Of a DNA stretch of 64,000 bases, positions 37,311-50,587 are shown one piece after another. Position numbers and translations under genes: made by a program. The DNA comes from Onchocerca lupi (Eukaryota; Nematoda; Chromadorea; Rhabditida; Onchocercidae). The notes under the pieces are model-generated. The model was not told the DNA's origin, did no database searches, and saw only the letters and a list, made by a program, of their open reading frames with translations. Location: contig JAOVVO010000125.1 of assembly GCA_028564675.1 (NCBI GenBank), positions 89,780 to 153,779 on the forward strand. Reading direction: 5' to 3'. Each line of letters begins with the position of its first letter. Positions within the stretch are counted from its first letter, which is position 1.

Positions 37311-40300
37311 CATAATATTATGTCACCAATAATGTTAGTAGAATTTAATAATATGTCTTTTTGTTAAGAACGAACAGTATTATGAGTTATAAAAATAAAA
37401 TACATGTATCTTTACGATCTATTAATTATCAAAAAAGAAAAAAAAAAACGAAGTGGACAAATTAACCGTCACGGCACTTATTAAAATAATTGCCGAAATA
37501 CATCTAAGAGAAAATGCTTAACTGATTAATGATAATTATTTAATTCCAAATTAAATATAAAAATTAGTGCTGCGTAATTCCGAAAATCTTATAAGTTGTA
37601 ATCTTACGAGGAGCCAAAAAGTCGAATTATTTCTCAGTAGTTTATGTCCTCAAATAAATTATGATAAAATGATTCTCTGTAAAGCTTTTTCATGTAAATA
37701 GATTATAGATTTGCTCTTTGATTTATACTTATCTTTTTTTAAAGCTCACCAATAATCATTAAGCATTTCCTTTTTGATTGTTGAAAATTAATGATGTAAT
37801 TGTATTCTTTTCTCGAAATCGTTTTGCAGATATAGTTATGATTATCTGAATAATCTATATGCCAAAGACATATCTTCTCATATGTAATATTTTATACTGC
37901 TTGTTCCTAAACTTAGTCTATCGTCTCATTTTGTTTCATTTTACTTCATTATATGTTATTGTACCTTATCATTTCGTACAAGTATCCATTATTTACTGAT
38001 CCGTAACTGAATTGCTGGTCATTAATTAATATTAGAATTTTTTTTTTCTAATTAGGCTTATATGCATTATTGTTTAACAATACTTGTAATTTGTATTTTT
38101 CTAAATGATAATTAGGTTTAAGGAAAGAAGGAAAAAAAATTTTAGTCATATGCTAGAAACAATTATTCTCAATATTTGATGTTGTACGTTAAATAAAACG
38201 TATTATATAGGGATGTTTTTATACATTGATCAATTCAGAATATGTTATCTTTATCATCACATCATTTCGGTCAGGAATGAGGAGTCATTTTTTGTTTAAA
38301 ATTATGCAAACATTCGTTGATATCATCGAAATCATGAAAATTTACATTGTAGAAAAAGAAAAAAAAAACGAAATAGGAAGCCATTAATTGTAAAATGGGA
38401 AAAGTTAAATAATGGGCAAAATTTTAGTATCTTGCTAATAATGACTAATAAAAATTTGCAAAATTTTGCTTAATAATCTATTGAACGATTTTTTTGAACT
38501 GAGTATGAAGCTTGCGAGAACAATCTACTGAACAACCTTTTTGAATTGCGTGTGAAGGATTTCCATATTCAAAAATTATATTTCGAAATTACCTTAACAA
38601 ACGTTCATTTCCTCAATAAAATCGAAATTCTTGTATTCTTTTATAACCAAAGTCTGTAAGTGAAAATTATGTATTATGTGAGATAGTGCAATTATTCGGA
38701 ATATAACCTGGAATTTGTCTGGGATTTTAAAAACGAAACGACTAAGATTACATATCTTAAACCATTAGAGTAGGAGAACTAAAAACTTTGAGGTGTCATA
38801 GATTCAGTTTAATTTACTCAAATTCAAAGTCACTGAATATATATTCTAAGTTCTTGAAAATTGTTACTCTTATTATAAATAGTGTTTGATTTGGATCCTT
38901 TATTAGAAGTATCATTTTTTCTTATCCTTAGTGTCTGGGTGCTTTTTTATGTAATAAATTGGTTTTTATTTGCTGTTCTTTTATCGTCACTTTTATCCCC
39001 AGAAGAAATGATAATCGTAATATTTCCAGGTGTAACGGAGCATTTTGGAATTGATGCAACTGATTGTGATATGATTGTGGGCTCTTTAGAACATGCATTT
39101 TCAAGTACAGGTGGTTTTTGTGCTGGACGAACATTTGTGGTCCATCATCAGCGTTTGTCTAGTAAGTTTTGTCTTTGCCCAATGATATATTTCTATTTGC
39201 ACTTTGTCTTTTTGATTTACTTAAGTAGATTTATGTCTAAATTCCATAAATTTTCCACAAAATTCTTTCTAGAATTGATAATTTAGTGTCTGATATGTTC
39301 ATATGATGTATTAGTAAATTCACTGTCTGTGAATCCTAATCCATTACTTTCTTTCAAATTCTACTAGGAGATGAATGATTTGGGCCAAAATAAAAATGGC
39401 AAAAGTGTCAGTTTAAGCGATAAATAGTTATATTATTTATCATTTCAACTTTTTTTCAATTCGTCTTAATATTTGTCATTTATTTAATTATAGCAGCTAC
39501 ATATTAATTCATAACTTATTCATTAAATTTAACTGATTCATTTGTTTTATCACTGCACTTATTTACATTTATTTAATTGCGACTATTCGAAATAAAACTA
39601 TTATAACTTCTTTTTTGTATTTAATCTTAAACATACACTCCGCAGTTTCGCTTTTCAAATTTTAGTTTTTTTTTTTTTCTTTTTTTGCTAGATTAGATTA
39701 TTTGATTTATTCGTATCTTATCATTAAATATTTTTACTTTATGATATATCTTTATTAATGAGTTAATATTACCTATTTTTGCATAAGCAAAAACTCATGC
39801 AGTTTTATCACTATCTATTTTTAGCCTATCTTTCTGTTTTGCATGTAATTTAGTTTTTCATTTAAAAAGCATTCCAGTTATATAATGTACGGTGACTTTT
39901 CAATAATATACAGCGATTATTGATAACTAGTTTATTAATCTATTCGATACTGCACATAAATATAGTATTTATCAAATTAAAGTAATTTAAGGTGTATAAA
40001 CTGTCAATTTGTTGAATAAAATTTTCATTCTTATGCAAAATAATGTTTTTTTTGGAAACAAATATTGATTATAGGATGATTGTATACTTTTCAGGTTTGG
40101 GTTATTGTTTCTCAGCTTCATTGCCTCCTTTGCTAGCAGTCGCTGCAAGTTCGTTCCTTTTTATTTTTACTAGACAAATTGAATTTTTAAATTGTGGAAT
40201 GAAAAAATCAAGGCATTTTAATATGAAACTAGATTTTATTGTATATTATGGGATTTATTTTTCATCTAAAGCAAAACTAGAGAATGAAAATTAAAACAAG

Positions 40301-42017
40301 TGATATTAATTTTGTGGTTTATAAGACTCTTTAAAAAGTTGTCATACAGTTTTCCTTTTGCTAATTTCTCCTTTTATTATTTTTTTGCAATTAATTAAGT
40401 TGAGAGATGATACGACTTTCACAAAGTGTAAAATTATTCAACTAATTGTCATATTTCCTCTAATTAATTTTAGCTTTCATATTCGTCATAGTAGTTTTGT
40501 ACTACATTAGTTATGCTGTTTTAATCAATTTTTTTGCCAAAAAAGATAAACTCTAACTGAAGCAATCGAGGTTTTTTTTTTCTTTTTCAAATCTAATTAT
40601 GTTTAATCAGCAGTTTATCAATAGTTCGAACGAAATCTTCATGATTTTAATATTCGGAAGACTGCAACTCGGCTAGATCTGACAAACATTGCATTTCAAA
40701 TGATAACACAGTGAGGGAGTGCAGGGATATATTTAATATCTAATATTCCGGTATAATTTGAAAGATGAAGCAGTAGAAATTCATTGATTTTAATGTTAAT
40801 TTGAAGGAAATTAATAAAAATTCAAAAGTAGAACTTAGTAACGACAAATTAATTTAAACATAATATTGATTTAAAGAGCATGACAATAGCATGTGACAAT
40901 TAGAATTGCTCTGAGTGCCAATAGACTTTTTAAAAAAGATAAAATAAGAAGTGTTGTAATTACCGTCTTTGATACATTAAGTTAGCATTATTTGGAAAAA
41001 ACAAAAAAATTATTTGGAAAAAACAAAAAACCTATTCAGAATTAAAAGTGGAAAATTGGACTCAAAAAATTTTGAGAATGCAAAAAATTTTACTTCTGGA
41101 ATGAAATATTTTTCAGGTAAAGCTCTTGAAATCATCAGCAGCAATCCAGAACGTCTAATACGTCTTCGTCAAAACTCTAAAATAGTCAGTATTGGGTTGA
41201 AAGAAGCTTTCGAAGGTACACGTTTTACAGTAAACGGTGATGCATTGAGTCCTTTGCAACATATCTATTATGAGGGAAGTAATGCTGATGAAAAGTTGGA
41301 TAAATTAATGGAAAAGGTAAAGTGATTTTCCAAAAAGAAAAAAAAAATCTGATTCCACAATGATGTAAACATTCGTAGTCAACTATTCAAAATTTAAAAA
41401 TTTGATAGAAATGAAGAAGAAAAGCAGAGAGAAGTTTTCAACTAACGAGGATATATTTCTTAGTCTTTTCATCAGTCACCGATTAAATTTATCGAAATCT
41501 CATTCTTTCAGATGCGTGAAAGAGGCTTTTTACTAGCTCGAGCTTTTTACCATCCAGAAGAATCATTTACTCCTAGATCAAGGTAAATTAATAATTTAAA
41601 GTTGGATTTTTCTTCATCCTCAGAAGTTCGAAGTTTGCGATTAAGTAGTCCCATCACATTGGTACAATTTCATCACAATCTCCGAATGTTTATCTTGCAT
41701 ATTTTTATAAATTTTCGATTTCGATTACTGTAATACTATAATTATCAGATATTTAATGTCTTTCATTGATGGCATAATTTCTCGTAAACATTAATCGGTC
41801 AAAGGAGGCTCACAGTCCCATCTATTAGTATTTATTTCAATTCCTTCACCGTATATGCTGTCGTGCATCTTATCGGTTATTCTTAGATAATCGCTATGTA
41901 TATTCTTAATTCCATTTCAGTATACGACTATCGATACAATCAGAAATGTCGCATAATGAATTAACGTCGTTTATCGAAGCAATGAAAGAAGAAGCTCAAC
42001 AAATTAATAAACTTTAA
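33371..42017 (+). CDS. sptl-1: Serine palmitoyltransferase subunit 1 (LCB1)
   Basis: Regulatory subunit of the ER serine palmitoyltransferase heterodimer, which condenses L-serine with an acyl-CoA in the first committed step of sphingolipid synthesis. It pairs with the PLP-bearing SPTLC2 subunit. Twelve exons: 33371-33433, 33836-33940, 34240-34331, 34478-34571, 34703-34916, 35473-35594, 35734-35905, 39030-39161, 40095-40148, 41117-41316, 41512-41582, 41921-42017. All phases agree, giving 471 residues (human 473). A membrane helix lies at about residues 28-44. ERIIAEWKPEPLVPEIP, GVGSCGPRHFYGT, RRFIVVEGLYMNSG and GYCFSASLPPLLA are family hallmarks. Cys133 matches the human residue mutated in sensory neuropathy HSAN1. 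The GGFC segment lacks the PLP lysine, as expected for this non-catalytic subunit. Intron 2 has a GC donor, and intron 7 is 3.1 kb and contains a foldback repeat. Confidence 0.97.
36946..37090. repeat. Foldback (MITE-like) inverted repeat inside sptl-1 intron 7
   Basis: The left arm (about 36946-37013) and right arm (about 37024-37090) are imperfect reverse complements. AAGTCATAATTTCTGAAATA pairs with the complement of TTCAGAAATCATAACTT. The inner parts AAAGTCAATTTCGAAGAGAA and TTCCCTTCAAAATTGACTTT also pair. The loop is about 10 nt. No target-site duplication or coding capacity was seen. It would form a long hairpin in the intron transcript. Confidence 0.8.
37274..37310. repeat. Homopolymer T, 37 bases
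   Basis: Uninterrupted T run in the large sptl-1 intron, about 180 bp past the foldback element. Exact length may be an assembly estimate. Confidence 0.9.
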
Positions 42018-42841
42018 AAGCTAAAGTACTTTATAAAGTGAATTCATTTCTTGTTGCCGAATATGTGATAAATTGAAATATATTGTTGTATCAGATAATG
42101 TCGCACAGACTTCAGAAAACATGCAATTTAAACAATTTCTATCTTAAATATTGCAAATGGATGGGAGTTATGAGAATCGTTCAGTATTTTATTTCATTCG
42201 TTCAACTATGTGAAAAAATGCACAGCAACTTGAAAGAGTCATTAGTATCAGTTGGAAATATATTATGAACCCTGCATAATCTTAACCTTCAAGTAGGAAC
42301 TCTATAATTTAAATCTTCTTAGTTCCTTAGGAAATAATCGCTCTTGGTTCTATGTCAACAGTGCTATACAGTTTTTCTCCGTACAAGTTTATCTTTCTGA
42401 GTGAGAAATTACCAATAGTCAGGGATGAAATCTCTTTTGACAGGTAGGGATGTATCAGAACATTTTCTCTTTTTTATTATAAGCTTTACCAAGGAAGAAG
42501 TTGATACGATCCATTCTAAGTGGCTTTTTTTGGAATCAAAAACATTTCATTACTATGTAATGAAAAAAGAATAAATTTTATTTAAATTAAAATAATGGAT
42601 GAAAAATATGAACAAAAACTATGTTAAACACCATAACGTAGCGCTATTCTCCACGATTTCAAAGTCATTCGAATAATGGCAAGAGACTGTGCAAATACTT
42701 GAAAGGATCGACGCAAATAGAAATGGTAGAAGTGATGAACTATGATTACAATTCCCTAAAATTTCTGGAATTTTAGTTAAAAACTTCAATTTTCTCGAAA
42801 TTTATGCTCGTTAGATGAGAAATAAGTGGTTGGATTTAAAA
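42018..42841. other. Intergenic between convergent sptl-1 and SRD5A3
   Basis: The 3' ends of two convergent genes meet here. The plus-strand ORF at 42083-42268 overlaps the sptl-1 3' UTR region and has no support. No other feature was seen. Confidence 0.5.
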
Positions 42842-44720
42842 TCATAAAATATAAGGTATCAAGGCTTTCCGACTGCAGGAGTATTCACGGAAATGTTTCC
42901 GATACCAACTTTGGTTCGACAAAGCAGCAATAGTCTGATTTACAATCACAAATAGAAAACATAACAACATAAGTGTCGATAATTGATAAAACAATGTAAA
43001 TAAGAAATAAAGTAAAATTTCGAGAAAATAATGAGGTGATAAGCAGTATTCGAAAAGGCCACCATACGGTACTAAATGCATATTGCGCGCATTTAATCCT
43101 GAAATTTATAGCATGTAATTTCATAATAATGCGATAACTGCATTCTGCAAAATCCATGTAAGAATGTACAATTCTTAATTCGATTAATTTTATTTTACAT
43201 TTTCAAAGCTTTTTAGCTCTTACTGCTTGGTTCTTCTTCTTTCCATCTATTTATTCATATTTACTTGTCAATTTATTTACTCATACTTTTTTCAATATTT
43301 TTGCTTTCTCTTCCCATAACTTTTGCACTAATCTCTCTATTTTAAAAATAAAAATAAAATTTATGACATTTTCATAAGTAGTGTTCGTTTTGTCTAATTG
43401 AAGCTAAATTACATGTGATATTGCTGGAAGGACTTTAAATAAAAGATCCTTTCCTTTTTTTTTTTTATGCTTAGCGCATAATAACCTGAAAATCCTCGGC
43501 TCTCGTATTCGATAAATTAAACAAACTAACCTTTATGCAAACGAAGTTGAGCAAGTAGGACGAAGCAATGATGTTGCTGTATCTGAATCACAAATATAGC
43601 GATCGTCAATATCGTATAAAATAATATTGATAAGGTGAACGAAAAATTTATTCCTACAATTAAAATATGTAAGGAGGAACAAGTTATTGCTTTTAAAATT
43701 TGTTTAAAGTATTTAAAAAATTGAGAAAAAATAATCTAACCTGTTTTCTTATCTAGCGTAAATGATAAAAGTTGTGAGCAAACACTAAATGGATAAAAAG
43801 TGATTCCTAAAAGGAAATGTAGAATATGCATGCTGGAATCAGAGAAAATCGAAACATAAAGACATTCATATAAACGACGTAATACGTGTGTTAGATAAAG
43901 CAAAAGGCCGATTGAGATAAGAACAAGGTTACCTGAAAAATTTTTAAACAGAAATTATAAGGTCCTTGTAAATTAATAATATTCTATTCTTATAGCACTT
44001 TTAATTCATTTATTTACTAAACTTACTCGAAAAATAGGCTTGATCGTAATGAAAAATTTATTTGTAAAATTCATTTACGTATTTACCACTTTTCCACTAA
44101 AGTGGAAATTCAAAAAGGTTAAAAATTTTAATTTTTTAGAAATGACAAACCGTTATATCGAAGCTGGGCACTAATAACAATATCAATGAAAGCAAATAGA
44201 ATAGAGATGGAAGCGATTAAGTAAAAAATCCAAAATAACCTTAAGTAAATTATTAAAAAAAAAAAATTAAAATGATAGAATTGGACTTGAAAAATTCTTA
44301 CTTATTTTGTAATGCTTGTAAAACAGATTATTTCTATTTATTAAAAAATTCGGTTATGAAAAAACCTTTTCGGTACATCGATTATTCTCATCCAAGTTTT
44401 GAAATTGTAATCCTTTCTACATTTGCCAAAGTAAACGAGGCATAAAACCGTTTCTGCAACAACAAAAAGCTGAAAATACTCATAAGATTTAAATAACCAA
44501 AAATTGAATTAAAGTCAACATTTTCAATTAAATATTTAACAGTAAGCATATATACACATACAAATCATTCCCATCTTAGTCAAAAAAAAAAAAACGAAAA
44601 AGAAAATTAATTACTACCTAACTTTTTAGTTCCTGGTAGGATTAATACTCCAAGAACACAAATGAGAATAATACATGACAACCAGTATGCGATGCATAAC
44701 TGATATAAATTAAAGGAAAT
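42842..44720 (-). CDS. SRD5A3: Polyprenol reductase (SRD5A3-like), first exon not located
   Basis: ER multi-pass reductase of the steroid 5-alpha-reductase family that helps convert polyprenol to dolichol, the lipid carrier for N-glycosylation. Six exons in order: 44720-44618, 44453-44366, 44239-44151, 43932-43741, 43653-43531, 43098-42842. All are phase-compatible and give 283 residues; human is 318. Matches include IIDVPKRLFWIFYLI, LTHVLRRLYECLYVSIFSD, QQHHCFVLLAQLR, LVPYGGLFEYCLSPHYFLEI and the C-terminus WYRKHFREYSCSRKALIPYIL in part. The WYRKHFREY/RKAL-IPYIL end is typical of this family. An in-frame stop lies just upstream of the first listed exon, so the ATG must be on a further 5' exon, perhaps about 10-25 codons. 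The neighbouring ORF 42885-43157 is the same last exon in the wrong frame. It is convergent with sptl-1. Confidence 0.9.
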
Positions 44721-46484
44721 CTGAAAAAAAAAAAACTTAGATTTTATGTTTAGTTCGAAATAAGTATATTTTACAAAATATGCAATATCCTTTGCTCTGT
44801 ATTATCAGTCTAATTTCACTATTTTGAGGTAATATTTCATAGTCATAATTATTATGATAATGATATTATTATTACCGTTATAATTATTCACCAATGCTAC
44901 CATCCAAGATATTTTTTTTTTATAAATCTATACTCTCATTTTGTCATTTTTATTTCTAAGAAATTTATCAAAAATCTAAAGATAAATTAATTGAAAAATG
45001 AACGATTAATTGTTCCTTTCTTTTCAAAATCGAATATTTTTCTTATTTTTTCCCTTTTTCTATAAAATAATTTAATATATCAAGGATTTAATTATTATTT
45101 TTCTTTATTTCCAATTAGTCATTAGTACTATACTAATCTTGTTGTAATTATTATGTTATTAATAATAATATTACCATTGATAGAATAATAACATCATTCT
45201 GTTACCATTATTAACAATTGGACTTTCATTATTTTCTCCGTTTTAACAAGTACTCACTACTAGAAAAGTCATATTTCGCTAATTCGACAACTGGAAGCAG
45301 CTGTAAGAAAACGAGAGCTGAGAAACCGATCTTATTCATCAAAAATTACGAATAGCTTTTCCAGAATAGCATCTTCCGAAGTATCGTCAGATATTAAACA
45401 TCTAACAAGTAATCTGATCTGGAAGTTTGTTGCAGCCTAGAAAATATGATTTAAAATCTAATAAGCAACGAGATATTATTCAAAGAATCTTCAAACCAAT
45501 CAGAAAGATATGGAATTACTGATTTACCGGATAATGGAACATATGCCAGATCTCGGTAGCATCATGGCTAGCCATATGGAAATTTAAGAGGTATGAAGAA
45601 AATTAGTTATCTTAAACAAGGCTGAAAACTAGCGAAATAGCAATAAATGAATAAATCTGAATTTCCTGAAATACTGAAATGTAGAAAAACCTAATTAATA
45701 TAACAACAGACGACCTAAGTTTATTCATTACCACAAACAGATGAAAGAAATGTGAGAAAATAATTAGTAAATTGGAAATTCAATCGGTATTTAAAGACCA
45801 AATCAAAGAAGTAATGCGGAATAGGAAAATTTATTCATACTCCATAAAATGAGTGAGAGGATTAGTAACATATACCAGATAAATTTAAACTAGACCGCTT
45901 TTCTCGGACTTATTATTTGGAGTTAGGATAGAAAAACGGGGAAGAGTAGCAATTGAAATCTACAGTGTAGAAAAGAAATAATTTCACTAAATACAGATTT
46001 CATGAAGATTTCAAGATTTTCCTTCCGATGACCATATTTCAAATCTGTTTTTTATGAAAATGTTAACAAAGAGGCAGACAAGAAAAAAGAACAGATTACG
46101 AAGAAAATAAGAATAATAAGACAAGAATCGAAGTAAATAATTGAATAGTTTATCTCTTTCCAACTTTCAGTTGAAAAGTATCAAATAATCGAATACAAAC
46201 CATAAATAATGGGTATATATAAAAATAATAAAGTAAACAAGAGAAAGAAAGTTGGAAAGTGAAATTTAATTTCAGGAAGTCAAGATTTAACATCATCTCC
46301 GAAACTTACTTATTTGAATAATCAGAAAAGAAGCAATTCTGTGCATCTCGTCATTAAAACAGAAAGACTGCGAAAATAATGAAAAAAGAAAGGCTCATAT
46401 TTAATTAACATCATCAGAAGATTGATTTTAACTAATATCATCGGCAAACAAACAGAAACATTCAATAACAAAAAAAACATATAA
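44721..46484. other. Intergenic; should hold the missing SRD5A3 first exon
   Basis: A minus-strand ATG near 45339 opens MNKIGFSALVFLQLLPVVEL, a plausible signal-like start. Its two good donors are in phase 1 and do not fit the next SRD5A3 exon, so it is not joined. The rest is AT-rich with ATT/AAT-rich patches at 44840-45240. Confidence 0.35.
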
Positions 46485-49356
46485 TTAGCTTTGTAACTGT
46501 TTTTTCAAATTCGATATTGTCTTCAATTCCACAACAATGTTTGGATTTTTTCCTTCTTTTGAAGCTTCCTTATAGAAACTTATTAACTTCTCAATAGCCA
46601 TTAATCCACTCTCTGTGATTTCCTTTTTTCTTTGACCACTGCTTTTTGATGATAAACTTATGCAACACTGAAATAATTTTCATCCAAGTCCGATAAAATA
46701 TTTTGGTGGAAGAATATTACAGGTTTCATAAATATATTTTGCTCATTGTCGTATTTTTCGAACTTATTTGGACTATCAAAGAAATATATCAATAAAATGT
46801 AAAAGATTGGCAAATATTAAGGTTAGAAATCAAACCTGGTTAAATGTTAAAAAACGTAAAAAGTCCAGCAACTTTCATTTAATTTATTTTTAAAAATGAA
46901 ATATGATATTTTATTTTCTGTAATATAAATAAAAATAATTTTAATAAATTATAAGCTAAGAACTATTCGCATTCCCACTACCATTAATGATTTCCGCACT
47001 GCGAATTTGAGTGCAAATCATTGGTGATAGTGTGAACGTGAATAATTCTTAGCTTAACACTCACCAAAATTATTCCGTATAATGAACGAGAACATGATGG
47101 ATTAGTTCGAGCAGCTTGTTCAAAATATGATTTCGCAAGTTCAATATTTTCTGAACCACCCTGCGTGTAACGTATTTCTGCAAGCCGCCGCAAATACAAA
47201 CTATTATTTGGCTGAAACGGACGTATAATAACAAGGAAAGTTATAAATTATTCTTCGAAAATTTCAAGAAAGTTATAAACAAGATTTGAAAGCTCGATAA
47301 CCCTGATGACATGAAATTTTTCCAAACAAATCCCTTATTAAGGTAAGTTTTAATACTGAAACTAATCTAAAGATACTAACATTAAATAATACAAGTTCCT
47401 CTAAGCAGTGTGCCGCATGTGCATGATTACCCTCTTGCAAATACAAATCAGAAAGCTCTAGCCAAGCTTCCATGTCAGAAATAAAAGTTTTCAAATATTC
47501 ATTTAATTCCCGAATTGCTTCCAGTCGATTGTCTTGTGCTACCAAAATTGCTATTTTTCGCTTGCGATATGACTATAAAAAATATATAAACGCTATTAAA
47601 AACCAATAAAATAAGTATGAGTGAATGAATGAATGAATGAATAGAAAATAAGCATAATATCGTCCAATGACTTTCTTATAATTCATTTACTCCTTCATTA
47701 TATTTTTACATGGGTCACAAAATCATCCATCCTTCCTGTTCTCATTTACTGGTGAACATATTTTAAGCAAAAACTTTGATTAATGGAATTTTTTTAATAG
47801 AAAAAATGAAGTTAACGCTTTATATTCCTCTTTAAAATCAACTGAAATTCTTACCATATTTGTTGGATCTGATTCAATAAGTTGCTCATACAAATGCGTC
47901 GCGCTATCGTATCTGCAGCAGGCAATTCATGAATTATGAAAGAGAAACAGGCAATTTAATCAAACATTTTAAAAACTTCTTACTTAAAAAAGAAAAAAAA
48001 ATTAAGAAATTATCAAAATTATATAACAGAGAAATTAAACATAATTGAAAGCATTTATTTTTAGGAATGACACATTTGCTGATTATTTATCTGCATTTCT
48101 GAATAAGAAAATAAATTTTTCATTTTGTAAGCGAAAGCTTACTACTGAAATGTGAAAAAAAGTTTAATATTTCAAAATATATCATTCATTCCTTTAGAAA
48201 TCCATATTTACTAGTTTCATTAAAGACCTTCCATTGATCTTTTATCTTCGATCAAATATGCTGAGAGAATCAGAGAAAATTAGTAAGGTATAAAACATAC
48301 CGTTTTAAAGCTTCAAGGCGCATTGCCTGTAATTTTAAGACACGATTACTTCGTGGGAATCTTTCTTGTAGTGCTTGTATACATTCCATTGCAAGATCAG
48401 TTTTGGCTAAATCTAATGCTGCTATGCAGACCTAAAAATATACTTTACCATAACTATCATTATGTCACACTGACCAACACTTTCTTTATCATATTTGAAA
48501 TATCATTTAAGTACTGCAAATTTCTCAAAAAAATCGATAAAACTTCAATTATTTTTGCATTTTTCTTCATGTCCATTATTTTGTAATTTAATGATTTGTA
48601 ATAGCTACTCTATTGGTCATCCTATATGTTTCAGTGCTTCCATCGCACAAAAAAAATTTGTTTTGAAAAAACATCGTTTTTCATCCAATGATTATTAGTA
48701 AAGCAAGGGAATTTTTTAATTCATATTTTTTTGATCAGGATTTCTAAATTTTGAAATTACAATGTCTTTAAATAAAACTTCAATGACTGATCTATAATAG
48801 CGTTCCATTTTTATTTATAGAACATGGAGTAGAAGCAAGTCTTTTCGTTATGATATACTTAAATATGAAATAGAGCTTAATAGTTTAAATTAACTATCTA
48901 ATATAATAAGTTAATGTAGTGACTACCTCTAACTGTAATTTTCAAAAATTCAATAAGTTTTGATCCAGTTAAACAATGAACGAAATCACAAAACATTCTG
49001 CTATTTAAATTATTCTTCGAAAGATTAATTTAAATAATGTATAAAAATAAATATGAAATGAAAGATGGAATCAGTTCCACCTGTTCATAAACAAGCCATA
49101 ATTCATCACCCAATGAACGAGGACGATGACTTAAAATACGCTGCCACAATCCTACCGTTTCAACTGATCTACGAGCATGCTCTTCACGCCACATACGTAA
49201 CATATTTTTCGCTTCTGAAAAGCATTTATTCTCTTATAAAGTAATCGGAATATTTGTTATCCCATGTAAATTTCATTACAAATCAGACTTTTTCTAATTG
49301 AAATCTAGCTCACAATAAAACCTACCATCAAATGAAACACAAGTCCAATCAATCAT
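46485..49356 (-). CDS. emc-2: ER membrane protein complex subunit 2 (TPR protein)
   Basis: Cytosolic TPR subunit of the EMC, the ER insertase for tail-anchored and multipass proteins. Seven exons: 49356-49326, 49214-49081, 48431-48301, 47912-47855, 47572-47381, 47211-47065, 46667-46485. Phases agree and give 291 residues (human 297). The path matches the family throughout: MLRMWREEHARRS, VYEQVCIAALDLAKTDLAM, HLYEQLIESDPTN, RLEAIRELNEYLKTF, EAWLELSDLYLQEG, AHCLEELVLFN, EIRYTQGGSENIELAKSYF. The TPR helices span most of the length. The ATG lies two bases after TGTTCAG, consistent with trans-splicing. Its C-terminal helix ends in LKKQLQS. A (GAAT)5 microsatellite sits in an intron at 47623-47642. 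Confidence 0.96.
47623..47642. repeat. (GAAT)5 microsatellite
   Basis: Five perfect GAAT units in the EMC2 intron between the exons at 47912-47855 and 47572-47381. Confidence 0.9.
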
Positions 49357-50587
49357 CTCTGAACATAAACAATGAAATACGCTTTAATTTTTTCTGCACC
49401 AAATGAATCAAAGTGCTGCTCTCTCTATTACGATTCGAAAATCATCATTTTCCATTCATTACTGCAATATTGACTTGAAATAAGATTGTGAAAAATTATG
49501 GGAAACTTCAGTTCACATCTCCAAAGATGAATTCCCTGGTCTTTGTTTTATATTCTGAATTCCATTCATTCATTTCAACTTGGATATTAAGGATAAAATG
49601 TTGTGAAGCCTTCCACTCCAAATCATCTAAAAATATATCATCCCGAATTTTCTCTCCGATTTCATGCGATATAATGATGATAACTGGAACAAGTCATAAC
49701 GAAATTTCGAATACGAAATTCACAGTACTATCAAAGAAAATATTCCACTTAACTCATTTAATAATTGAGTTTCAAACGGTAGGTATTTAAAATATTGAAC
49801 AATCATTATTCTACGGTAATATCATTGATTTTCTACTAATAATAAATATCAATTAACGTATTATTCAATCTTTAAAATATACAGTAAACTGTAAATCGAT
49901 AGTTCTACATACAAAAGCATTCTTATGATCAATAATCTTCATTGGGAAATAATCTATATTTGATATATATATATATATATATGTGGCCTAGTTTTTAGAC
50001 CATTGATAAAAAAATTACAAATCTTGAACACGGTAGCGAATTGCTAACATATAAGAAAATTAATTCAAATAAAGAGAACAAAACAAAAAGACTGCATATG
50101 AAAGAAAGAAAATAAAAATAAGATTCCAAATAAGTGAGGAGGTACTTGTCCAAAGTTTAAAAGTTTAAAGTTAGAACTTTAACAGAGAGCAATCACACTT
50201 CTAATATACACAACGATAAATCAAGTAATAACTTATAAAAAAAGTTTACGGTACTGAATTAAATAAGATCCAAAGAGTTAACAAGACACGAGAAAAAGCG
50301 AAGATTAGAATTTGGAGAAATATAAAAAAGCAAGTTTTGAAATTTAAATAAAATGATATGAAATAGTCAAGTACTGTTCAATGGAAGAAATACAAATCCA
50401 AGTGTCATTCTTTAAAAACAGAAATTACTTAGAAATAAAATTATTTTCAGATTAAATAGATATAATTAAGGATAAAAATTGAGCTTTCTAAAATATGAAA
50501 TAAAAATAACCAAGAAGATACAAAGAGTATTTAAAGAATAAACGAAGGAAATAAACTATGCTTATCTCAGATCAATTTCAAGCATAA
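49357..50587. other. Intergenic between EMC2 and ALDH4A1
   Basis: No exon was supported. An (AT)10 run lies at 49963-49982. The plus-strand ORF 49488-49790 has no splice partners and was not accepted. The 5' end of EMC2 and the 3' end of ALDH4A1 face this region, both on the minus strand, about 1.2 kb apart, so a shared operon is not obvious. Confidence 0.45.

Noticed and set aside
42885..43157. 90-residue hydrophobic minus-strand ORF
   Set aside because: It is the SRD5A3 last exon read in the wrong frame. The frame ending at 42842 matches the family and the exon phases.
45296..45339. Hydrophobic ATG-led exon as the SRD5A3 start
   Set aside because: Both good donors are phase 1, and the next exon needs phase 0; joining them creates an early stop.
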